Assembly (NCBI GenBank): GCA_905182935.1
Contig: CAJJDL010000269.1
Coordinates: 1 to 5,683 of the forward strand
Source of the DNA: an uncultured Nitrospinaceae bacterium
GTDB taxonomy: Bacteria > Nitrospinota > Nitrospinia > Nitrospinales > VA-1
Direction: 5' to 3'
DNA: 5,683 nucleotides
The translations under genes and the position numbers were made by a program. Numbering within the stretch: position 1 is the first letter of the stretch; each line of letters opens with the position of its first letter. Under the pieces are notes generated by a model, which worked only from the letters and a program-made list of their open reading frames with translations, searched no databases and was not told where the DNA came from. Below, in pieces: positions 1-4,830 of the stretch.

Positions 1-298
1 CCCAAAAACGGCGGCAACTCCAGAAATTCGTGTTAATTGTCCTGATGAAAATAAGTTTGAAATTGTCCATGAACTTACAGAGAGTTTTAGAGACAAATAT
101 GATGTGATTGATATTGATGGAGTCAGAATAAAGTTTGATAATGGGTGGGCTTTGATCCGTGCTTCAAATACACAGCCAGTTATCGTTTTTAGATTTGAAG
201 CAAGTAATGTTGATCACCTTGATGAAATAATTTCTATTATTCGCAAAGCGATATCCAAATACGAACCTGTTATTACTCTTAGTCAGGAATTATGCTGA
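1..298 (+). CDS. Phosphomannomutase/phosphoglucomutase, C-terminal end (5' partial)
   Basis: This is the last 98 residues of an alpha-D-phosphohexomutase, the enzyme that interconverts hexose 1- and 6-phosphates through a phosphoserine and supplies sugar-nucleotide precursors for surface polysaccharides. The frame is open from base 2 to the TGA at 296-298; an internal GTG at 104 is not the start because recognisable family sequence lies upstream (TPEIRV, then CPDENKFEIV). The key motif is RASNTQP at 158-178, the domain-4 loop that binds the substrate phosphate, within GWALIRASNTQPVIVFRFEA. This resembles AlgC/ManB-type bifunctional PMM/PGM more than GlmM or PgcA. Family members are about 450 residues, so some 350 residues, including the catalytic serine and the metal and sugar loops, lie off the left edge. 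The end overlaps the next gene by 7 nt. Substrate preference cannot be read from this fragment. Confidence 0.93.
   Translation, partial: PKTAATPEIRVNCPDENKFEIVHELTESFRDKYDVIDIDGVRIKFDNGWALIRASNTQPVIVFRFEASNVDHLDEIISIIRKAISKYEPVITLSQELC
285..288 (+). promoter_or_regulatory. Ribosome binding site (AGGA) of the VOC gene, inside the mutase gene
   Basis: AGGA lies 3 nt before the ATG at 292, within the last codons of the mutase. The spacing is short for a Shine-Dalgarno site, so ribosomes that terminate at 296-298 probably help start translation of the overlapping gene. Confidence 0.45.
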
Positions 299-678
299 AA
301 AAATATCTGCATACTCGGTTTCGAGTTCATGATATGCGTCGCTCTATTAATTTCTATAATGGTATTTTGGGTATGGAAATCATTGAAGAAAAAATATCCC
401 CTCGCGGCTCTCAATTGGTGTTTCTAAGACTACCTGAAACTGACTGTGACCTTGAATTATGCTCTTTCCCTGATAGTGGCAAAATTGAGGTTCCAGAGGA
501 TTTGGTGCATTTAGCTTTTGAGGTCCAAGACCTTGATAAGTGTGTGGCTAAATTAAAAGAGAGGGGAGTCCCAATTACCGAAGGCCCAATTCAGACGGCG
601 AGTGGAACGCGGTTTATATTTATTGAAGACCCAGATAAATATGAGATTGAGCTAATGCAGCATCCTACGAGTGCATAA
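292..678 (+). CDS. VOC superfamily metalloenzyme, glyoxalase I-like
   Basis: This 128-residue protein is a complete single-chain glyoxalase/VOC-fold enzyme with two beta-alpha-beta-beta-beta modules (about 5-58 and 70-124). The four metal-ligand positions of bacterial GloA are all present: His7 (YLHTRFRV), Glu55 (DLELCSF), His73 (LVHLAFEV) and Glu120 (YEIELMQH). The SINFYNGILGM helix (18-28) and the EDPDKYEIEL stretch are also typical. GloA isomerises the methylglyoxal-glutathione hemithioacetal to S-lactoylglutathione, and this protein is about the same length. VOC enzymes with the same ligands also include epimerases, dioxygenases and resistance proteins, so only the fold and metal site are firm. 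The ATG at 292 is favoured because it lies just before His7. The start overlaps the mutase stop by 7 nt, which suggests one cotranscribed unit. It is probably cytosolic, with no signal peptide. Confidence 0.93.
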   Translation: MLKKYLHTRFRVHDMRRSINFYNGILGMEIIEEKISPRGSQLVFLRLPETDCDLELCSFPDSGKIEVPEDLVHLAFEVQDLDKCVAKLKERGVPITEGPIQTASGTRFIFIEDPDKYEIELMQHPTSA

Positions 679-697
679 AAAGTGGATATTTTTTTTT
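655..697 (+). terminator. Possible weak terminator at the end of the mutase/VOC unit
   Basis: Nine consecutive T (689-697) follow the VOC stop. The stems in front are poor: ATGCA (655-659) can pair with TGCAT (672-676), or ATCC (662-665) with GGAT (684-687) directly before the T run. The position and T run suit an intrinsic terminator, but no GC-rich hairpin is present, so this is tentative. Confidence 0.25.
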
Positions 698-810
698 AGG
701 TTATCAAGTTGCTTTTAGTTACGTATGGTAATCCTAGGATTGTGGTGGGTGAGTATTACTTATCTTAGAAATACTTCAAAGATCAAGTCCTGGATAAATG
801 AGGGGTAGTA
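679..810. other. Intergenic region between convergent genes, no gene seen
   Basis: These 132 bp separate the VOC gene (+) from the end of the 122-residue gene (-). I see no credible small ORF. Two symmetric elements are visible: a perfect 12-bp palindrome at 730-741 (AATCCTAGGATT), and an imperfect hairpin at 762-783. The hairpin has ATCTT and AAGAT outer arms, an A/A mismatch, GAA and TTC inner arms, and a 4-nt loop. Neither is followed by a T run on either strand, so no bidirectional terminator can be claimed. Confidence 0.6.
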
Positions 811-1179
811 TTAGAAGCTAAGGCCATTATCTTTAAGCCAGTCCTCTGTGTTAAATTCTTTGTTACGAAACTCTTCAAAATTAATTTCACCCTGAGAAAG
901 TTTTTGCCCGTCTATGTATTGTGGTTTTTTAGCGGCTTTCTTTCTTTTTGGTTTTTTTATGGCTGGTTTTTCTTCGATGTTATCGTCGATTTCTAATTCC
1001 AATGATTCAGTAAGAACCTGCATTTTAAGGACTAAAACCATGAAGCTCTGCGGGCAGATTTCATCTTTTTTTTGAATTTCCTCAACTACTCTTCGAACTT
1101 TCTCTGAAGTCATAACAGCTTCTGTTATGGCTTTTGATAATTTTTCGAATTCGGGTTCGGAATCGTGAGAATGGCTCAT
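811..1179 (-). CDS. Hypothetical protein, 122 residues, lysine-rich linker
   Basis: I do not recognise the family. The protein is hydrophilic, with no signal peptide or obvious membrane segment. Three parts can be seen. Residues 1-66 start with a His/Ser/acidic head (MSHSHDSEPEFEK) and look helical, ending in a more hydrophobic stretch (ICPQSFMVLVLKMQVL, 41-56) and an acidic tail. Residues 71-86 are a lysine/proline/alanine linker with nine basic residues (K71, K75, K76, K78, R79, K80, K81, K84, K85). Residues 87-122 form a conserved-looking tail (QYIDGQKLSQGEINFEEF, then TEDWLKDNGL). The linker could bind nucleic acid or join two small domains; that is inference. The coding call rests on a strong Shine-Dalgarno (GAAAGGAG at 1186-1193, 6 nt from ATG) and a good promoter upstream. 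It lies 165 bp downstream of the moeB-like gene on the same strand. Confidence 0.8.
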   Translation of the reverse strand: MSHSHDSEPEFEKLSKAITEAVMTSEKVRRVVEEIQKKDEICPQSFMVLVLKMQVLTESLELEIDDNIEEKPAIKKPKRKKAAKKPQYIDGQKLSQGEINFEEFRNKEFNTEDWLKDNGLSF

Positions 1180-1185
1180 AAAAGT

Positions 1186-1193
1186 CTCCTTTC
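1186..1193 (-). promoter_or_regulatory. Ribosome binding site GAAAGGAG of the 122-residue gene
   Basis: On the minus strand GAAAGGAG is followed by ACTTTT and then the ATG at 1179-1177. This is near consensus with a good 6-nt spacer, and fixes the start. It is one of the two clearest ribosome binding sites in the window. Confidence 0.75.
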
Positions 1194-1247
1194 AAAGGTA
1201 GTGCTTAAGATGAAGGTGCTGTGCTAATTAGGTCTAGTACTCAGTTC

Positions 1248-1276
1248 AAAATAAGCTTGTATACTTTTAATGTCAA
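1248..1276 (-). promoter_or_regulatory. Sigma70-like promoter for the 122-residue gene
   Basis: On the minus strand there is a perfect -35 hexamer TTGACA (1276-1271), an exact 17-nt spacer, and a -10 hexamer TATTTT (1253-1248; 4 of 6 consensus). Transcription would start near 1241, giving a leader of about 60 nt to the ATG at 1179. The elements lie in the gap after the moeB-like stop, so the small gene can be expressed on its own. Confidence 0.6.
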
Positions 1277-1344
1277 GTCACATTAAAAATTCAACTTACT
1301 AGTTTTCTTGTAATAATATTACTGATAAATATTTTATTTTCTTC

Positions 1345-2502
1345 TCAATATCGAGGAACAGTAGGATCTATACTTTCAGACCACTCTTCAATTCCTCCTG
1401 CCATACTTTTAACATTCTCAAAACCCATTTTTTTAAGAGCTTTAGCTGCTTTTAAACTCCTAACCCCCGCTTTGCAGTGCAATATGAGTTGGTCATTTTT
1501 GGAGATACCACTTAGATTTTGTGGTTTCATTTCCTCAATCTTCCCAAGAGGAATTAGAATGGAGCCATCAATTCGACAAATTTCGTATTCAGAAGGCTCT
1601 CGTACATCAACCAAAGTAAAGTTGTCTGCTTGATCTAGTTTCTGTTTAACGTTTTTTGCTGAAATTTCCCATTCGGCACTTTCTGCTTCTTCTTCGGCTG
1701 CCGAAGGAATACCGCAGAATTGTTCATAGTCGATTAATTCTTTTATAGTAGGGTTCTCTCCACAGATCGGGCAATCTTTATCTTTACGTAGTTTCATTTC
1801 CCTAAACTTCATCCCAAGAGCATCAAAAAGCATCAAGCGTCCAATCAAAGTTTCCCCTTTACCTAGAATAAGCTTAACAACTTCTGTCGCTTGAATGAGA
1901 CCAATAATTCCTGGGAGAATACCAAGTACACCTCCTTCTGCACAACTTGGGACTAACCCAGGTGGCGGTGGTTCAGGATATAGACATCGATAGCATGGGC
2001 CTTCTTTTGAATAAAAAACTGATGCTTGTCCTTCAAAGCGAAGTATACAGCCATATATATATGGTTTCCCTAATAGGACTGCCGCATCATTGGCTAAGTA
2101 TCGAGTTGGAAAGTTATCGGTTCCATCAACGATGATATCGTAGTCCTTAAAAATTTCCATGGCGTTGTCAGAAGATAGTCGAATATTGTAGGTGACGACT
2201 TCTACATCGGAGTTTATATCAGCGAGGCGGTTTTTTGCCGAATCAACTTTCAATTTGCCAACAGTAGATTCTCCATGAATAACTTGGCGTTGAAGGTTAC
2301 TTTGGTCTACGACATCAAAATCAACAAGTCCCATTTTACCAATTCCTGCAGCGGCCAGATAAAGACTGAGTGGTGAGCCAAGTCCACCTGTTCCAATACA
2401 GAGCACTTTTGCGTTACATAATTTTTCTTGGCCCTCAACACCTACTTCTGGTAGTAGAAGGTGGCGACTATACCGAGCAATCTGATCTTGTGACAAGCCC
2501 AT
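1345..2502 (-). CDS. moeB: MoeB/MoeZ-type adenylyltransferase with C-terminal rhodanese domain
   Basis: This 385-residue cytosolic enzyme has an E1-like ThiF/MoeB domain (about 1-255) and a rhodanese domain (about 275-385). The E1 part uses ATP to adenylate the C-terminal Gly-Gly of a ubiquitin-like sulfur carrier. It shows the nucleotide loop GTGGLG (37-42), DFDVVDQSNLQRQ (61-73, with Arg72), Asp129 in DGTDN, a zinc site from two CxxC pairs (Cys170/Cys173 and Cys244/Cys247), and Cys187 in PSCAEGGVLG, matching the conserved E1-domain cysteine of MOCS3/Uba4. The rhodanese loop is CKAGVR with Cys343 as likely persulfide carrier. Both halves look intact, so adenylation and sulfur transfer probably occur in one protein, as in MoeZ and MOCS3. 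The start fits the family opening (IARYSRHLLLPEVG); the ribosome site is weak (GGAT). No MoaD, ThiS, CysO or MoaE gene is in view, so the role could be molybdopterin, thiamine, cysteine or thiolated tRNA synthesis. Confidence 0.95.
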   Translation of the reverse strand: MGLSQDQIARYSRHLLLPEVGVEGQEKLCNAKVLCIGTGGLGSPLSLYLAAAGIGKMGLVDFDVVDQSNLQRQVIHGESTVGKLKVDSAKNRLADINSDVEVVTYNIRLSSDNAMEIFKDYDIIVDGTDNFPTRYLANDAAVLLGKPYIYGCILRFEGQASVFYSKEGPCYRCLYPEPPPPGLVPSCAEGGVLGILPGIIGLIQATEVVKLILGKGETLIGRLMLFDALGMKFREMKLRKDKDCPICGENPTIKELIDYEQFCGIPSAAEEEAESAEWEISAKNVKQKLDQADNFTLVDVREPSEYEICRIDGSILIPLGKIEEMKPQNLSGISKNDQLILHCKAGVRSLKAAKALKKMGFENVKSMAGGIEEWSESIDPTVPRY

Positions 2503-2555
2503 AAAATTTATCCAATAAAAGGGTTTCGTGATTTAAAGTTTATTTCAGTTTATGC

Positions 2556-2602
2556 TTTAATTTTAACAGAAAAAATTTTGGTCTTCAAAATTTTAATTTT
2601 AA
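2556..2602. repeat. Nested direct and inverted repeats over the moeB promoter
   Basis: The 11-mer TTTAATTTTAA occurs twice in direct orientation (2556-2566 and 2592-2602), 36 bp apart. Between them and touching the right copy is a perfect 9-bp inverted repeat, AAAATTTTG (2572-2580), 5-nt loop GTCTT, CAAAATTTT (2586-2594). The left 11-mer covers the -10 box, the right one lies just upstream of the -35, and the inverted repeat occupies spacer and -35. The layout resembles operator sites, though low complexity could also produce it. Confidence 0.5.
2560..2588 (-). promoter_or_regulatory. Sigma70-like promoter of the moeB-rhodanese gene
   Basis: On the minus strand: -35 TTGAAG (2588-2583; 4 of 6), a 17-nt spacer, and -10 TAAAAT (2565-2560; 5 of 6). 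The start site would fall near 2553, giving a leader of about 50 nt before the ATG at 2502. The AT-rich setting makes chance matches easier, but spacing and position are right. Confidence 0.55.
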
Positions 2603-2733
2603 GAGGTTTTTACCAATTAATGTCTTTGCTAACTCTATTTAGGTGCCTTCTTTTAATAGGGGGCTTTTACTTAGATCGATTAATTTTATTTTTTGCTGAA
2701 CTTTTATAATCGGAAGAGAAGAGTATGAATAAT

Positions 2734-3918
2734 TTACTTAGCCTGATTAAATGCTTCTTCGAATCCTAGAATGGACCCTTCAAGAACTTTATCGGGGACG
2801 CAGTATGAAATTCTAAAATATCCGGGCGACCCGAATCCTCGGCCTGGAACAACTAGGACTCTTTTTTCAGCTAATTTTTGAGTAAAAATCACCTCATCTT
2901 CAATAGGAGATTTCGGGAAAAAATAAAATGCTCCTTGAGGTTTGACAACGGAATATCCAATGCGTGTTAGCTCTGCATAAAGGAAGTCTCGTTTCTTCCG
3001 ATAAAACTCAGCATCCACCGAAATATTTTGTACGTTTTTAATAGCGCGCTGTATTAGTGCCGGTGCATTAACAAAGCCTAGTACTCTATTGCAAAAAATG
3101 AGACCAGACATTAAATTCTCAACATCGGCACACTTTGGGTGCACTGCGACGTAACCAATACGTTCACCAGGGATCGCAAGATCTTTAGAATGTGAGGTGA
3201 TATAAATACTATGATCATATAATTCGAGAATATTTGGCGTCTCAGCTCCATCAAAAACTATTTTTTTATAGGGGTCATCGGAGATGAGGTATATAGGGTT
3301 ATTATTTTCAGTTGAGTATTTCTTGAGAATAGATGCCAATTCTTCAAGTACTTTTCTGGAATAGACTACGCCTGTAGGGTTATTAGGGGAGTTGATGATT
3401 ACAGCTTTAGTTTTTGGTGAAAGTGCGTCGCGTAGAGCATTAAAATTAAGGCTAAAATCATCATTTGTTGGCACTATTACAGTTTTTCCTCCATGATTTT
3501 CAGAATAAAACAGATACTCTACAAAAAATGGTGAAAATACGATGACCTCTTCGCCTGGATCCAAGAGCGTTTTAAGGGTAATATTTAGCCCGCCTGCCGC
3601 ACCACAGACCATTACAATGTGGTCTGCTGATAATCCGGTACAGTTGCTTTCTATAGATAATGACCGCGCGATTTCCTCACGGACATCGTGTAGGCCAGCA
3701 TTAGGCATATAGCGATGAAGTCCTGGAGTAGAATCGTTGGCAGCTGATTTAATGGCTTTTAGAACTTCTTCCGGCGGTTCTAACACGGGATTTCCCAAAG
3801 ACAAGTCAAACACATTGTCTACGCCGTACTCTTTCTTCATCCTCAAGCCCTCTTCAAACATTTTTCGGATCCAGGATGAACTTTTCAATTTATCATTAAT
3901 TTTTAGGGAAATTGACAT
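2734..3918 (-). CDS. PLP-dependent class I/II aminotransferase (aspartate aminotransferase fold)
   Basis: This complete 394-residue protein is a fold-type I aminotransferase that moves an amino group between an amino acid and a 2-oxo acid. Visible landmarks are FDLSLGNPVLEPP (37-49) near the N-terminus, the NNPTG cofactor motif (179-183), Asp214 and Tyr217 in SDDPYKKI (pyridine nitrogen and O3' contacts), the Schiff-base Lys245 in SHSKDLAIPGERIGY with Arg253 as likely phosphate contact, and Arg369 in YFRISYC, the substrate-carboxylate arginine. Length is normal. The SSWIRKMFEEG opening followed by SLGNP is typical of a subfamily, known to me from Clostridia and Deltaproteobacteria, without an assigned substrate, so no gene symbol is given. 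The ATG at 3918 keeps that opening complete. No clear Shine-Dalgarno precedes it. It diverges from the ABC exporter and ends 232 bp before the moeB-like gene; no pathway partner is adjacent. Confidence 0.94.
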   Translation of the reverse strand: MSISLKINDKLKSSSWIRKMFEEGLRMKKEYGVDNVFDLSLGNPVLEPPEEVLKAIKSAANDSTPGLHRYMPNAGLHDVREEIARSLSIESNCTGLSADHIVMVCGAAGGLNITLKTLLDPGEEVIVFSPFFVEYLFYSENHGGKTVIVPTNDDFSLNFNALRDALSPKTKAVIINSPNNPTGVVYSRKVLEELASILKKYSTENNNPIYLISDDPYKKIVFDGAETPNILELYDHSIYITSHSKDLAIPGERIGYVAVHPKCADVENLMSGLIFCNRVLGFVNAPALIQRAIKNVQNISVDAEFYRKKRDFLYAELTRIGYSVVKPQGAFYFFPKSPIEDEVIFTQKLAEKRVLVVPGRGFGSPGYFRISYCVPDKVLEGSILGFEEAFNQAK

Positions 3919-4052
3919 GCTATTTATATTTAGGGTTTAAAAAATTAATGAATAACATAAAGCTTATAATGGTGCAACTGACTTGAGTAACGATTCAGTT
4001 TCTAATATGCTTAAAACTTATTTGAAAATATTATATATAAAAGGATTTATCG
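3919..4052. promoter_or_regulatory. Divergent promoter region, aminotransferase and ABC exporter
   Basis: These 134 bp must serve both diverging genes. For the ABC genes the best + strand candidate is TTGAGT (3983-3988), 17 nt, TATGCT (4006-4011), each 4 of 6 consensus; an alternative is TTGACA (3912-3917) with TTTAAA (3936-3941) at an 18-nt spacing. For the aminotransferase the best -10 is TATAAG (3968-3963 on the minus strand) without a good -35. The last 30 bp before the ABC start are nearly all A/T. No operator palindrome stands out. Confidence 0.35.
4039..4045 (+). promoter_or_regulatory. Ribosome binding site of the ABC ATPase gene
   Basis: AAAAGGA ends 7 nt before the ATG at 4053, a good match and spacing. 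It supports this start over any internal ATG. Confidence 0.7.
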
Positions 4053-4742
4053 ATGTCTTCGGAACCGCCTATTATATGCTTTAAAGATGTTTATAAATAT
4101 TATCATGCTGGGAACGAAAAGGTGACAGCTTTATCAGGGGTTAGCTTGGAATTTCAACAGGGCGATTTTGTTTCAATAATGGGGCCGAGTGGAGGAGGAA
4201 AAACAACTTTTTTAAATTGTCTAGGCGGCCTAGACCTACCAGACCGAGGAGAAATTTTTCTTAAAAATCGTTTGTTGAATAATATGAATGACAAGGAGCT
4301 TACAGAACTTAGGCGGAAGGAAATCGGGTTTATTTTTCAATTTTTTAACCTGATGCCGACTCTAACAATTCTTGAGAACGTAGAACTCCCCCTTTTAATA
4401 AACCACTCAGCAAGAAACCAAAGTAAGCAGGTGCAAGACCTTTTAGATTACGTGGGGTTATCTCACAGGTCCAAATCGTTCCCGGCAGAATTGTCTGGCG
4501 GTGAAATGCAGAGAGTGGCAATTGCCCGAGCATTGGTGCACCGTCCAGCAATCGTCTTAGCCGATGAACCAACAGGCAACCTTGACTCTGATAATGGAAT
4601 TAAGATTCTAGAGCTTATGAAAAAAGCTTCGGTTGATTTTGGTACAACCGTAGTTATGGCAACACATAATTTACAAATTGCCGATTATGGAAATCGTCAC
4701 TTTGAAATCCGAGATGGTAAGGCTACGCTTAGACAAAGTTAA
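4053..4742 (+). CDS. ABC exporter ATP-binding protein, LolD/MacB type
   Basis: This complete 229-residue nucleotide-binding subunit hydrolyses ATP at the inner membrane to drive an FtsX-fold permease. Motifs in order: Walker A GPSGGGKT (44-51), Q-loop Gln96 in FIFQFFNLMPTLT, signature LSGGE (147-151), Walker B IVLADE (167-172) with catalytic Glu172, D-loop NLD (176-178), and switch His205 in ATHN. The FQFFNLMPTLTILENVELPL stretch and the short length are hallmarks of the MacB/LolD/FtsE group (Type VII, mechanotransmitter, ABC systems), which move lipoproteins, toxins or signals rather than import solutes. The Walker A reads GGGKT where GSGKS is commoner; this is conservative and should be active. 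The permease gene follows 88 bp downstream on the same strand, so together they probably form one exporter. Cargo is unknown; LolD proper is less likely because the partner does not look like LolC/E. Confidence 0.95.
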   Translation: MSSEPPIICFKDVYKYYHAGNEKVTALSGVSLEFQQGDFVSIMGPSGGGKTTFLNCLGGLDLPDRGEIFLKNRLLNNMNDKELTELRRKEIGFIFQFFNLMPTLTILENVELPLLINHSARNQSKQVQDLLDYVGLSHRSKSFPAELSGGEMQRVAIARALVHRPAIVLADEPTGNLDSDNGIKILELMKKASVDFGTTVVMATHNLQIADYGNRHFEIRDGKATLRQS

Positions 4743-4830
4743 CTTAAACCAGCAAAAGAGTTTCTGACTTAGGATGTAACTTACGGCTTTTTCAGTTTCT
4801 TAAACTATAAAAAATTATAAAACTTCGATA
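4743..4830 (+). other. Gap between ATPase and permease genes
   Basis: The 88 bp are unusually long for subunits of one transporter. No terminator hairpin with a T run is seen. The second half is strongly A/T-rich and contains a possible -10 (TATAAA, 4806-4811) without a matching -35. No Shine-Dalgarno precedes the permease ATG. Confidence 0.4.

Larger units (their letters stand above)
2503..2733. other. 231-bp AT-rich intergenic region upstream of moeB
   Basis: No ORF of credible length or RNA gene is seen. The left half holds the moeB promoter and repeats described separately. The right half (about 2605-2733), just after the aminotransferase stop, shows no intrinsic terminator on the minus strand, so read-through from the aminotransferase gene into moeB is possible. 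Confidence 0.6.

Noticed and set aside
104..298. GTG at 104 as the start of a separate 64-residue protein
   Set aside because: The frame is open to the left edge and residues upstream (TPEIRV, CPDENKFEIV) belong to the phosphohexomutase C-terminal domain, so this is an internal codon.
1310..1322. GTAATA/TATTAC near-palindrome after the moeB stop as a terminator
   Set aside because: It is entirely A/T apart from the end pairs, has a 1-nt centre and no following T run on the minus strand.
1947..2135. 62-residue + strand reading frame opposite moeB
   Set aside because: It lies wholly inside the conserved E1 domain on the other strand, has no recognisable domain, and is a shadow frame.
2645..2668. 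Terminator-like hairpin on the + strand: GCCTTC, 8-nt loop, GGGGGC, then TTTT
   Set aside because: The stem needs two G-U pairs and works only in + strand RNA, but both flanking genes are on the - strand. In minus-strand RNA two of the six pairs become A/C mismatches and no T run follows.
2705..2710. Perfect TATAAT on the + strand near the aminotransferase stop
   Set aside because: No -35 at 16-18 nt and no gene downstream on that strand; it would be antisense to the aminotransferase. Likely chance in A/T-rich sequence.
3737..3940. 67-residue + strand reading frame opposite the aminotransferase start
   Set aside because: It mirrors the conserved N-terminal coding sequence of the aminotransferase and shows no family features of its own.
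3965..3970. Perfect TATAAT on the + strand upstream of the ABC genes
   Set aside because: The sequence 17 nt upstream (AAATTA) is not a -35 box, so it was left out of the promoter call, though it could contribute.
4345..4572. 75-residue - strand reading frame inside the ABC ATPase
   Set aside because: It is antisense to the signature and Walker B region, whose conservation explains the open frame.
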